Assembly (NCBI GenBank): GCA_002781805.1 | Contig: PFFZ01000054.1 | Location: 1 to 12,157, forward strand | Direction of reading: 5' to 3' | DNA: 12,157 nucleotides | Source of the DNA: Nitrosopumilales archaeon CG15_BIG_FIL_POST_REV_8_21_14_020_37_12 | Lineage (GTDB): Archaea; Thermoproteota; Nitrososphaeria; Nitrososphaerales; Nitrosopumilaceae | Shown here: one piece after another, positions 6,347 through 12,157 of the stretch | Layout: the number at the start of each line of letters is the position of its first letter | How positions within the stretch are numbered: the first letter of the stretch is position 1 | Notes under the pieces: generated by a model | Seen by the model: the letters and a program-made list of their open reading frames with translations, nothing else | Told to the model about the DNA's origin: nothing | Database searches by the model: none | Translations under genes and position numbers: made by a program

Positions 6347-7564
6347 TCAAGATTGTTTCTTTGAAGCATTAATCAATGAAACAACATCACGATCTCGCAA
6401 TTGATAGTCAACGGGCAATCTAAGATTATATCTCAAGTCCTTGGCATATAAAAGACCCTTAAGAAGATCAGTGTGAATTTCTTTTGCAAGATCATTAATT
6501 GTTGCACCGTCTTTTAGCAAAATCAGATCAGGAAGCACGCGACCTTTTTTATCTGCCATATTTTTTTCGTCTGCTACGGGATAAATTGAATTCATCTTTA
6601 GTAATTTGAATACCGCAATGTTGATTGCAAATTGCACGCCTGTTCTCATATATTCACCCATTATTCCCTTTTTGATAAAATCAAGGGCACAAATCTGCTT
6701 GGCATTTAATTCATCAGATTTAATGATTTCAAATTGCTCAGAGCCAGGAGAATATTTTATTAGTCCTTTTTGTTCAGCACGCCTCAAACTAAACTCACTA
6801 TCACCGCTAACGGGAATCACAATAGAATCATTGTATTTTTCTCGTAGTCGAGCAAAATTTTTATCAGCACCATCAACATCGATTTTATTTGCAACAATAA
6901 GGGTGGGCTTTGAAATTTTTCTTAGAGAGGCAGTGAATTTTTTAGTATCGTGCATATCAAAATCATCAAATTCTTTTTCTTCCAAATTAGTTACAGTCAA
7001 AGCATTTCGAACATGGGTTTTATTTACCCCAATACCCCTGTACAAGTCAGTAATTGCATCAATTAGATCAGTACCTGCTCGAGTTAGTTTTGCAACTTTG
7101 TCACGATTACCTTCCAAAATTTTAAGATACCACATTATCAATTCTTCTTCGATGTCGGCAAAATCAGATATCGGATCACCGGTTCCAGACTCGGTGATTT
7201 TTCCAGTTGAATCTATTCCACCAGATGCATCAACCACATGTAGTAAAGCGTCAGATTGGGCAGCTATTGATAAAAACTGATTACCCAATCCTTTTCCTTT
7301 CCAAGCATCTTTTATGAGTCCAGGCAAATCAATTAATTCAATAGGGATGTACCTCCAACCATCAACACATTTTGAGTTGTTTGGATTGTCATCAATTTTG
7401 AATTCAGGATGAACACACAATGTAATTGCATGCGCAGTTCCAGAAACGGGTTTTTTTGTGGTAAAAGGATATGAAGAGATTTCTTCAGAAGACAAAGTGG
7501 CTGCATTGAAAAAAGTTGTTTTGCCAGTATTTGTTTTGCCTATCAGCCCGAGTTTAATTGGCAT
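6347..7564 (-). CDS. ychF: YchF/Obg-family GTPase with TGS domain, archaeal type, 405 aa
   Basis: Cytoplasmic ribosome-associated P-loop GTPase of the TRAFAC Obg/YchF group. The Walker A motif G-K-T-N-T-G-K-T is at 9-16 and the following S-S-Y-P-F-T-T (30-36) is the effector loop. D-L-P-G is at 79-82, followed by the family block G-L-G-N-Q-F (92-97). N-K-I-D at 226-229 is the guanine-specificity motif; bacterial YchF has N-x-x-E there and prefers ATP, so this archaeal form should prefer GTP. A helical insertion occupies roughly 135-215. The C-terminal TGS domain (about 315-400) includes V-L-P-D-L-I-L-L-K-D-G-A-T and ends in L-R-D-R-D-V-V. The length is typical. It starts at ATG 7564 behind a TATA-like box and has no Shine-Dalgarno. 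The gene follows the CoA-binding/121-residue pair after a 34-base gap. Confidence 0.95.
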   Translation of the reverse strand: MPIKLGLIGKTNTGKTTFFNAATLSSEEISSYPFTTKKPVSGTAHAITLCVHPEFKIDDNPNNSKCVDGWRYIPIELIDLPGLIKDAWKGKGLGNQFLSIAAQSDALLHVVDASGGIDSTGKITESGTGDPISDFADIEEELIMWYLKILEGNRDKVAKLTRAGTDLIDAITDLYRGIGVNKTHVRNALTVTNLEEKEFDDFDMHDTKKFTASLRKISKPTLIVANKIDVDGADKNFARLREKYNDSIVIPVSGDSEFSLRRAEQKGLIKYSPGSEQFEIIKSDELNAKQICALDFIKKGIMGEYMRTGVQFAINIAVFKLLKMNSIYPVADEKNMADKKGRVLPDLILLKDGATINDLAKEIHTDLLKGLLYAKDLRYNLRLPVDYQLRDRDVVSLINASKKQS

Positions 7565-7583
7565 GAAGTAATAGTGATTTCAG

Positions 7584-7592
7584 AATATTTAT
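7584..7592 (-). promoter_or_regulatory. TATA-like box for ychF
   Basis: On the minus strand this reads ATAAATATT, centred 24 bases before the ychF ATG and inside the 34-base gap after the upstream gene. It fits a leaderless promoter; read-through from upstream is also possible. Confidence 0.45.
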
Positions 7593-7598
7593 CTCTGC

Positions 7599-7964
7599 CT
7601 AGATGCCATCCGCGGTTTTTTCTTTGAGTGTTTCCAAAGCATGAGTCAATTCCTTTATCGCCCACGTGATATCCTCAATATCATCTTTTGATAGTTTGTC
7701 ATTCCATCTTTCTAAGATGGTATTCGATATTTCTGAGCAGTTGTATAACAAGTTCCAAAACGGGTGATGTTCAGCTGTTGCAAAAGCAAGTTCAGATACG
7801 TCATTTAGGCCATTTTTTGCGCGTGTAAGTGAGGTGATATTTTGTCCAAAAATTTTGATAATGTTATTATCAAGATCTTTTTCGATTTTAAGAGGAATGT
7901 TGTTTTTTTCATATTTAGATACAATTTCAAGTAGTTGTTTGTAAAAATCTTCAAAATTGGTCAT
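7599..7964 (-). CDS. Unrecognised helical protein, 121 aa, overlapping the CoA-binding gene
   Basis: I do not recognise this protein. From the ATG at 7964 it starts MTNFEDFYKQLLEIVSKYE and is rich in charged residues, with helix-forming stretches at about 3-19 and 86-116. A less regular middle contains A-F-A-T-A-E-H-H-P-F-W-N-L-L-Y-N-C (about 60-76), the most likely conserved core. There is no membrane segment or signal peptide, so it is probably cytosolic. The frame is open further upstream, but the ATG overlaps the stop of the upstream CoA-binding gene as ATGA, so I choose it over the longer form. That overlap implies co-translation and perhaps joint function. The histidines might bind a metal or ligand, but this is not shown. 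Confidence 0.85.
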   Translation of the reverse strand: MTNFEDFYKQLLEIVSKYEKNNIPLKIEKDLDNNIIKIFGQNITSLTRAKNGLNDVSELAFATAEHHPFWNLLYNCSEISNTILERWNDKLSKDDIEDITWAIKELTHALETLKEKTADGI

Positions 7965-8374
7965 TTTAGCAGTCTCTGATGCTCTGCAAGCATACATCGG
8001 TTGAAAACAACTGTGATTCCTGCATCCAGTGCAAGCTGTTCAGCTTCAGGATTATGAATTCCTTCTTGCAACCATATCACTTTAGGCTTTTTCTTTATTG
8101 CCTCTGTAATTACAGAAAGAACGTCCTCAGAGGGCCTAAAAATATCTACGATATCAATGGCACCATCAATATCAGAGATTCTTTGATAGCACTTCTTTCC
8201 CAAAATTGATTCCGCAGTAGGGTTAACAGGAATAATGTCATAACCATTATCAGACAAATATTTAGGAACGTAATGGGCTGCCTTGTGTTCATTTTTAGAC
8301 ATGCCAACCACTGCAACCTGTTTTAAAGACAAAACCTCACGTATTTCAGTATCAGAAAGGGAATCACGTTCCAT
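7961..8374 (-). CDS. CoA-binding Rossmann-fold protein, 137 aa
   Basis: Small single-domain protein of the CoA_binding_2 type (YccU-like), related to the CoA-binding domain of succinyl-CoA synthetase alpha and acetyl-CoA synthetases. From the ATG at 8374 the features are: the first strand and loop V-A-V-V-G-M-S-K-N (20-28); the K-Y-L-S-D-N-G-Y-D-I-I-P-V-N-P block (38-52); D-I-V-D-I-F-R-P-S (74-82); W-L-Q-E-G-I (101-106); and the closing V-V-F-N-R-C-M-L-A-E-H-Q-R (122-134), the usual family end. No catalytic partner domain is fused, so it may be a CoA or acyl-CoA sensor or carrier. A TTG at 8383 could start three codons earlier, but the TATA-like box at 8396-8404 is 26 bases from the ATG, which favours the ATG. 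Its stop overlaps the next gene's start. Confidence 0.9.
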   Translation of the reverse strand: MERDSLSDTEIREVLSLKQVAVVGMSKNEHKAAHYVPKYLSDNGYDIIPVNPTAESILGKKCYQRISDIDGAIDIVDIFRPSEDVLSVITEAIKKKPKVIWLQEGIHNPEAEQLALDAGITVVFNRCMLAEHQRLLK

Positions 8375-8395
8375 GAAAAGCAATGGATGTTCAGG

Positions 8396-8404
8396 AATAT
8401 AATT
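8396..8404 (-). promoter_or_regulatory. TATA-like box for the CoA-binding gene
   Basis: On the minus strand this reads AATTATATT, centred 26 bases before the ATG at 8374. It is one of the better leaderless-type promoters in the window. It shares the 93-base divergent gap with the SDR gene, whose own box may be TATTTAATGA (8421-8430) or a weaker A/T stretch at 8438-8446. Confidence 0.5.
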
Positions 8405-8467
8405 TTTGAATTTTCAATGTTATTTAATGACACAAGATACAATAATGTTCCAAATTAAAATGAGGAT

Positions 8468-9376
8468 ATGAGCAAATCTGTTTTAGTCACAGGGGCTACA
8501 GGATTCATCGGCTCAAATCTAGTAGAAGCACTCATAAAAAATGAACATATCGCGACATCTCTGATACGAAAAGGGAGGCAAGGAAATGCCAAATCAAAGA
8601 TTATTGTTGGCGATCTAACTGACAAAAAAATCAACTTTACTGATGAGCAATACGACTATGTATTTCATCTAGCAGCACACACACCACTAGAGAAAGACAA
8701 AAAAATCACACAAAAATTAAACTTTGATGGTACAAAAAATCTTTTTAATAATGTCAAAGAAAAAACAAAATCAATTTTATATGTTTCAGGATTAGGAGTA
8801 TACGGACAAACAGGAAATAAAATAGTGGATGAATCATTTCCATATAATCCAGATACAGAATTTGTTAAAACACGATTAGATGCACAAAAGTTTCTTGAAC
8901 AAAACTGTAATGAGTTAGGGATTAATTTTTCAGTAGTCCATTTAGGAGATGTTTATGGAGCAGACGGATGGTTTTATGAATTTCTAGTTAAACGTCTTTT
9001 AAAAAATACATTCAGACTTCCAAAAGGTGGTGAATATTACAAGGGATTTGTACATATTGATGACGTGATAGGTAGCATGATCTCAATTATGGAAAAGAGT
9101 CAAACAAACAATACATTCATTGTATCAGACTCATTACCTACAAAATTCAAAGATTTTGTGATGCATGTTGCAGATGCCATAGATGCAAAACAACCAGGAA
9201 ATGTACCTGTTTTTCTTGCAAAAGCAGTGCTTGGGGGGGATTTAATCAAACTATTGACGACGTCCATGAAGGTTTCAAATGCAAAAATATCAAAAATTTA
9301 TGATTTTAAATTTCCTACATATAGAGAAGGAATACCAGCAGTTGTTTCAGAGATGAAAAGAAGAAAGATGATTTAA
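8468..9376 (+). CDS. Extended SDR (NAD-dependent epimerase/dehydratase-like) with altered active site, 302 aa
   Basis: Rossmann-fold protein of the NAD-dependent epimerase/dehydratase (extended SDR) group. The cofactor motif G-A-T-G-F-I-G is at 9-15. Family blocks V-G-D-L (47-50), F-H-L-A-A-H (66-71), V-S-G-L-G-V-Y-G (106-113) and V-H-L-G-D-V-Y-G (about 157-164) follow. Where the family has catalytic Y-x-x-x-K (as in Y-G-x-x-K-x-x-x-E), this protein reads F132-V-K-T-R136-L-D-A-Q. Both key residues are replaced, which argues against classical SDR chemistry and for an atypical or binding role. The C-terminal third (about 220-300) is the variable substrate region. The start at ATG 8468 is followed directly by the family's first strand. 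A GAGG sits only two bases before the ATG, too close for normal use. No sugar-biosynthesis neighbours are present to suggest a substrate. Confidence 0.92.
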   Translation: MSKSVLVTGATGFIGSNLVEALIKNEHIATSLIRKGRQGNAKSKIIVGDLTDKKINFTDEQYDYVFHLAAHTPLEKDKKITQKLNFDGTKNLFNNVKEKTKSILYVSGLGVYGQTGNKIVDESFPYNPDTEFVKTRLDAQKFLEQNCNELGINFSVVHLGDVYGADGWFYEFLVKRLLKNTFRLPKGGEYYKGFVHIDDVIGSMISIMEKSQTNNTFIVSDSLPTKFKDFVMHVADAIDAKQPGNVPVFLAKAVLGGDLIKLLTTSMKVSNAKISKIYDFKFPTYREGIPAVVSEMKRRKMI

Positions 9377-9391
9377 AAAATAAAAAGAGCA

Positions 9392-9401
9392 TACTATTTT
9401 A
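9392..9401 (+). promoter_or_regulatory. TATA-like box before the Met-rich winged-helix gene
   Basis: TACTATTTTA is centred about 27 bases before the ATG at 9424. It is a weak box, but no Shine-Dalgarno is present, so a leaderless start is likely. Confidence 0.35.
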
Positions 9402-9423
9402 GTAGCATCTCAAAAATAAAACC

Positions 9424-9936
9424 ATGGAAGAGCCAAAAGATCTGATTGTTTTAGGGGCAATTAAAAGAGGTAAGAAAAATTTTGATAAAATTCAAAATAC
9501 TACAAAAATCAACCCCGAAGAACTCAATACAATTCTGGAAAAATTAGAGGACAGAGAAATGATCACAGTAGAAGAGAAGAAAGGATGGTTTGGTAAAAAA
9601 ATTGAGATCAAAGTAACAGACAGAGGAACTCGTGAAATTGATGAGAGGGTATACGAATTACAAGAGAAATGGAACCAAATGTCTGCAATATACAAAACTG
9701 GTGACAAACAAAAATTAAAGCAATACATGGATGACAACAAATCATTTTTACCGACAATGATGTTTTTCGGAATCATGGACATCATGATGTTTTCAATGAT
9801 GTTTAGTATGATGGGAATGATGATGTCAGATTATGTCCCTGCAGAAAGTATTCCAGATGGAGTCAATGATGTTGAAGGGATGGATGGAGGAAGCGATGCA
9901 GGAGACGGTGGATTTGACATCGATATCGGGTTTTGA
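9424..9936 (+). CDS. Winged-helix protein with methionine-rich hydrophobic segment, 170 aa
   Basis: No named family recognised. Residues about 5-75 read as a winged-helix DNA-binding domain: helix-turn-helix over 18-44, then a hairpin wing with K-G-W-F-G-K-K-I-E-I-K-V-T-D-R-G. A charged, probably coiled helix follows (70-105). Residues 108-135 form a hydrophobic stretch with 12 Met between positions 112 and 134, including the period-four pattern M-M-F-S-M-M-F-S-M-M-G-M-M-M; Asp119 is the only charge inside it. The tail (about 136-170) is acidic and Gly-rich, ending F-D-I-D-I-G-F. It could be a membrane-tethered regulator, a Cu(I)-binding sensor using the Met clusters, or a protein with a methionine-bristle binding groove like the SRP54 M domain. 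The sequence does not separate these. birA follows after 42 bases with its own promoter. Confidence 0.88.
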   Translation: MEEPKDLIVLGAIKRGKKNFDKIQNTTKINPEELNTILEKLEDREMITVEEKKGWFGKKIEIKVTDRGTREIDERVYELQEKWNQMSAIYKTGDKQKLKQYMDDNKSFLPTMMFFGIMDIMMFSMMFSMMGMMMSDYVPAESIPDGVNDVEGMDGGSDAGDGGFDIDIGF

Positions 9937-9948
9937 GTTAAGACTGTA

Positions 9949-9956
9949 TTTTATAC
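9949..9956 (+). promoter_or_regulatory. TATA box for birA
   Basis: TTTTATAC is centred 26 bases before the birA TTG start and lies in the short palindrome GTATTTTATAC (9946-9956). It is the best match to an archaeal TATA box in the window and supports a leaderless birA transcript. Confidence 0.55.
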
Positions 9957-9958
9957 TA

Positions 9959-9992
9959 GAATTGCAAAATAAATCTAATTGATTTACAATTC
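9959..9992 (+). repeat. Inverted repeat across the birA start, candidate BirA operator
   Basis: GAATTGCAAA (9959-9968) and TTTACAATTC (9983-9992) are inverted copies with one mismatch in ten, separated by 14 bases. The inner parts TTGCAAA and TTTACAA resemble the half-sites of bacterial BirA operators (TTGTAAACC...GGTTTACAA), though the spacing between nine-base halves would be 10 here rather than the usual 14-16. The repeat sits just downstream of the TATA box and spans the presumed start site and TTG codon, where a bound repressor would block transcription. The downstream gene encodes a BirA with a DNA-binding domain. Function is inferred. Confidence 0.4.
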
Positions 9993-10980
9993 GTTTAACA
10001 ATCCAGGTCTGGTCAAAGTACTGTATTTTCTAAAATCACATAACACCGAATATTTGTCAGGACAAGATTTGAGTGATGTCTTAAAGATTAGCAGAGTTGC
10101 AGTGTGGAAGCATATAAAAAAAATAAAAGAATTGGGGTATAAAATTGAAACAAAACAAAAGCTTGGATATAGACTAGAGTCAGATTCTGAAAAACTACTC
10201 CCGTGGGAAATAACAGAAGGATTGAAGACAAAATTCATAGGAAAACAGGCATACTATTTTGATTCAATTGATTCTACACAAAATCAAGCACTTACCATGA
10301 CATTTGATAAAGAAAATAATGGTGCCGTGATTGTGGCAGAAAAACAAACCAGTGGAAAAGGAAGATCAGGTAGAAAGTGGGAATCTCCAAAAGGCGGCAT
10401 ATGGCTTTCAGTCATCTTACATCCAAAATTTGACATTGAAATTGCAACATTATTCCCATTAGCATCAGCATTGGCATTGTCTAATTCAATAGAAAAAACA
10501 TTAAAGATAAAGACAGAATTGAAATGGCCAAACGACATAACCATTCAAGGAAAGAAAGTAGCAGGAATGTTAGTTGATGCATCATTAGAATCAAACAAAA
10601 TAGAGAGTCTGGTCTTGGGAGTTGGGATTAATTTTAACGTGGATGTAAAACAAATTGAGAGAACATTAAAAGGAACACCAAATTTCTACGGAGTCACATC
10701 GTTATCAGAACATGGTAAAATTGGAATGCCATCTAACCTGGTTCTTTCATTCCTTACAGAACTAGAAAGGATATATTTCATATTAAGTGCAGGAGAAACC
10801 AAAGAGATTATCAGAGAGTGGACAAAAAAGTCATCAACAGTTGGGAAAGAAATCGAGATAAAGACCGGCAAGGAAACAATCAAAGGAAAAGCAATCGAGA
10901 TAGATGACGATGGTGCCCTCATAATATCAGAAAACAACAGAAATCGAAGGGTCATAGCAGGAGATATTATTCACATCTAA
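9979..10980 (+). CDS. birA: Bifunctional biotin protein ligase / biotin repressor, 333 aa
   Basis: Makes biotinyl-5'-AMP from biotin and ATP and attaches biotin to the lysine of carboxyl-carrier domains. In a Thaumarchaeote the expected target is the acetyl/propionyl-CoA carboxylase of carbon fixation, which is not in this window. Residues about 10-66 form a winged helix-turn-helix (L-S-G-Q-D-L-S-D-V-L-K-I-S-R-V-A-V-W-K-H), so it is the repressor-type class. The catalytic domain has D-S-T-Q (98-101), the adenylate-binding G-K-G-R-S-G-R-K-W (126-134), K-W-P-N-D (182-186) and K-V-A-G-M-L (193-198). A small C-terminal SH3-like domain spans about 285-333. The start is TTG at 9979, directly after an in-frame TAA and 26 bases from the TATA box, so initiation is probably leaderless. 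An inverted repeat over the start suggests autoregulation. Confidence 0.96.
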   Translation: MIYNSFNNPGLVKVLYFLKSHNTEYLSGQDLSDVLKISRVAVWKHIKKIKELGYKIETKQKLGYRLESDSEKLLPWEITEGLKTKFIGKQAYYFDSIDSTQNQALTMTFDKENNGAVIVAEKQTSGKGRSGRKWESPKGGIWLSVILHPKFDIEIATLFPLASALALSNSIEKTLKIKTELKWPNDITIQGKKVAGMLVDASLESNKIESLVLGVGINFNVDVKQIERTLKGTPNFYGVTSLSEHGKIGMPSNLVLSFLTELERIYFILSAGETKEIIREWTKKSSTVGKEIEIKTGKETIKGKAIEIDDDGALIISENNRNRRVIAGDIIHI

Positions 10981-10998
10981 AAAAGAGATTATTTTTTT
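10978..10998. terminator. Reciprocal oligo-T ends of convergent birA and coiled-coil genes
   Basis: The two stop codons are only 8 bases apart. On plus, TTATTTTTTTGATTTTGATC follows birA. On minus, CTTTTTTAG follows the coiled-coil gene (10978-10985 region). T-rich stretches are sufficient to end transcription in many archaea, so each gene probably terminates inside the other's 3' end. No hairpin is needed or seen. Confidence 0.45.
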
Positions 10999-11327
10999 GA
11001 TTTTGATCTTTTTGGTTTTTTAATGGTTTTATGTTTAGACATAAGTGCGGATTGTTCTTTTAAGATATTTTTAAGATCTTTTTGGATGTCAAAAACAGTA
11101 GATAGCATCTCTTCCAGAGATTTAGAATACTGTCTATACGCATCCAGCAACTGAGATTGTTTTTCATTTGATTTTAAGAGATATTCGTTTGAGCGTAAGA
11201 GATTAGCAGATGAGATCAATTCAGGTAAGTCTTTTACAGGCGTGCCCAATGCATCAAGTTCAGACTGTATTTTTTGAATTTGTTTTCGAAGAGAATAAAT
11301 CATCTCCCCCACGCCTACTTCAACCAT
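10989..11327 (-). CDS. Small coiled-coil protein with basic tail, about 112 aa
   Basis: No recognised family. After a short N-terminus, residues about 9-28 (M-I-Y-S-L-R-K-Q-I-Q-K-I-Q-S-E-L) and 40-95 are charged, helix-rich and heptad-like, so the protein is probably an alpha-helical coiled coil. The link at 28-36 contains G-T-P-V-K-D-L-P and would break the helix. The last 15 residues are strongly basic (K-K-P-K-R-S-K-S-K-K), which could bind nucleic acid or ribosomes. No membrane segment or signal peptide is seen. The start is uncertain: ATG 11327 gives 112 residues, while GTG 11312 or ATG 11303 would drop 5 or 8. The TATA-like AATTTATTTGA run near 11334-11346 (minus strand) spaces best to the GTG, whereas a weaker box near 11355 suits the longer form. 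It is divergent from the secreted TPR gene. Confidence 0.78.
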   Translation of the reverse strand: MVEVGVGEMIYSLRKQIQKIQSELDALGTPVKDLPELISSANLLRSNEYLLKSNEKQSQLLDAYRQYSKSLEEMLSTVFDIQKDLKNILKEQSALMSKHKTIKKPKRSKSKK

Positions 11328-11394
11328 CCTAAAGTCAAATAAATTTCAACAGATTAAAGATTTGCTCAAAAAGAAGTAAAATATATCTAAAATT

Positions 11395-12157
11395 ATGAAA
11401 AAAGAATCAAGCAAAATGAAATACATTTTTGTAATCACGGGTTTAATTTTAACGGGGTTTTTTTTGCCATCAGTCTTTGCTCAAAGCATAGATGATGCAC
11501 CAATAATGTTTGAAGCAGCAAAAAAACACTTTGTCAAAGGAGAATACAATCAAGCAATCACAATTTATGATGAAATTCTAGAAATTGTTCCAAACAACAT
11601 ATCCACATTGAAAATGAAGGCCATTGCGGAAAGTAATTTAGGGCATCATGAAAGATCGTTAAAGCAGTTTTTTAGAATTCTACAATATCAACCAAATGAT
11701 GCAGTTGCACTGACTGGAATGGGAGTAGGTTTTGGAAACTTGGGAGAATATCAAGAGGCGCAAAAATATTTTAAAAGAGCAATGGAGCAAAAACCAAACA
11801 GCACAGTGGTAAAAAACTACAACGATTTTGTCAGCAAAGTAATTGCAAAATATCCATACATAGCAACAGAGAAACCACCAGAGTTAGAGAGGATATACCC
11901 AATAAAGATCCCAGAATGGGTAAAACAAATCTCTAAGTGGTGGTCAGAAGATAAAATTGGTGATTCTGAATTCATTTCAGCATTACGTCATATGATAGAA
12001 AATAGAATCATTCAAATTCCACATATAGATTCAAGCAAAAAAACAGACAGCACCATACCAAAATGGGTCAAAGATAACGCAGCGTGGTGGTCCGAAGGAA
12101 TGATCAGTGATCTAGATTTTGTGGCAGGCATACAGTTTATGATACAAGAAGGAATCA
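11395..12157 (+). CDS. Secreted TPR protein with W-W repeats, C-terminus cut by window edge
   Basis: A new gene at the right edge; 254 codons are visible and the frame stays open. The first 29 residues form a signal peptide: K-K-E-S-S-K-M-K, then a hydrophobic core I-F-V-I-T-G-L-I-L-T-G-F-F-L, with likely cleavage after V-F-A before Q-S. The protein should be exported. Residues about 36-136 hold three TPR units (roughly 36-68, 69-102 and 103-136; for example E-Y-N-Q-A-I-T-I-Y-D-E-I-L and E-Y-Q-E-A-Q-K-Y-F-K-R-A), a protein-binding scaffold. From residue 172 come two tandem copies of an I-P-x-W-V-K...W-W-S-E module, the second cut off. ATG 11416 (residue 8) is an alternative start that would still give a signal peptide and is spaced about 30 bases from an A/T box at 11380-11391. 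No function is assigned; a cell-surface role is inferred. Confidence 0.9.
   Translation, partial: MKKESSKMKYIFVITGLILTGFFLPSVFAQSIDDAPIMFEAAKKHFVKGEYNQAITIYDEILEIVPNNISTLKMKAIAESNLGHHERSLKQFFRILQYQPNDAVALTGMGVGFGNLGEYQEAQKYFKRAMEQKPNSTVVKNYNDFVSKVIAKYPYIATEKPPELERIYPIKIPEWVKQISKWWSEDKIGDSEFISALRHMIENRIIQIPHIDSSKKTDSTIPKWVKDNAAWWSEGMISDLDFVAGIQFMIQEGI
11908..12157 (+). repeat. Tandem W-W protein module in the secreted TPR protein
   Basis: Copy 1 is residues 172-209 (11908-12021). Copy 2 starts at residue 221 (12055) and runs off the window. Over 34 aligned positions 15 are identical: I-P-x-W-V-K, W-W-S-E, then I, D, F, M-I and a final I. The linker between copies is short, polar and Lys/Ser/Thr-rich. 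The DNA copies are diverged, so this is an old protein-level duplication. More copies may follow beyond the window. Confidence 0.85.

Noticed and set aside
6606..7280. 224-codon plus-strand open frame
   Set aside because: Antisense shadow of the YchF GTPase, with no recognisable domain and no promoter.
7965..7997. Longer start for the 121-residue protein
   Set aside because: The extra 11 residues lie wholly inside the CoA-binding gene; the ATGA overlap at 7964 is the usual coupling arrangement.
1..12157. Defence system, mobile element or CRISPR array
   Set aside because: Gene content is core metabolism with uniform composition; no transposase, integrase, nuclease cassette, direct-repeat array or terminal repeats were seen.

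Overview
The window looks like a chromosomal housekeeping segment of a low-GC archaeon, most likely an ammonia-oxidising Thaumarchaeote (Nitrososphaerota) of the Nitrosopumilus type. This assignment is inference. It rests on strongly A/T-biased codons; many genes with an A/T-rich TATA-like box about 24-28 bases before the start codon and no Shine-Dalgarno (leaderless mRNAs); an archaeal-type adenosylhomocysteinase; a YchF GTPase with the NKxD specificity motif; a DUF432-MscS gene pair; and a secreted protein with the P-x-W-V-K...W-W-S-E repeat that I associate with marine Thaumarchaeota. I see no tRNA, rRNA, CRISPR array, insertion sequence, integrase or defence cassette.

Layout. Bases 1-287 hold the N-terminal part of methionyl-tRNA synthetase on the minus strand, running off the left edge. 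A 200-base gap follows and contains a possible 38-residue plus-strand small gene. Adenosylhomocysteinase (minus) is next, divergent from a small Rieske ferredoxin. The plus strand then carries nadE and cysS, overlapping by ATGA, followed by a 92-residue two-helix membrane protein. From 4679 to 8374 everything is on the minus strand. In transcription order it is a CoA-binding Rossmann protein overlapping a 121-residue unknown, YchF, then DUF432 followed immediately by an MscS channel. From 8468 the plus strand carries an extended SDR with altered catalytic residues, a winged-helix protein with a very methionine-rich hydrophobic segment, and a BirA with a DNA-binding domain. A short coiled-coil protein (minus) converges on birA. 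A secreted TPR protein runs off the right edge.

How the genes fit together. Several serve core metabolism: methionine and cysteine charging (metG, cysS), the SAM cycle (ahcY), NAD synthesis from ammonia (nadE) and biotin attachment (birA). The biotin enzyme probably acts on the acetyl/propionyl-CoA carboxylase of the 3-hydroxypropionate/4-hydroxybutyrate cycle, which is not in this window. DUF432-MscS looks like an osmotic-stress unit.

There is no obvious large new system. The items most worth a second look are the Met-rich winged-helix protein; an inverted repeat resembling BirA half-sites over the birA start; the SDR with F-x-x-x-R in place of Y-x-x-x-K; the DUF432-MscS coupling; and the W-W repeat secreted protein.
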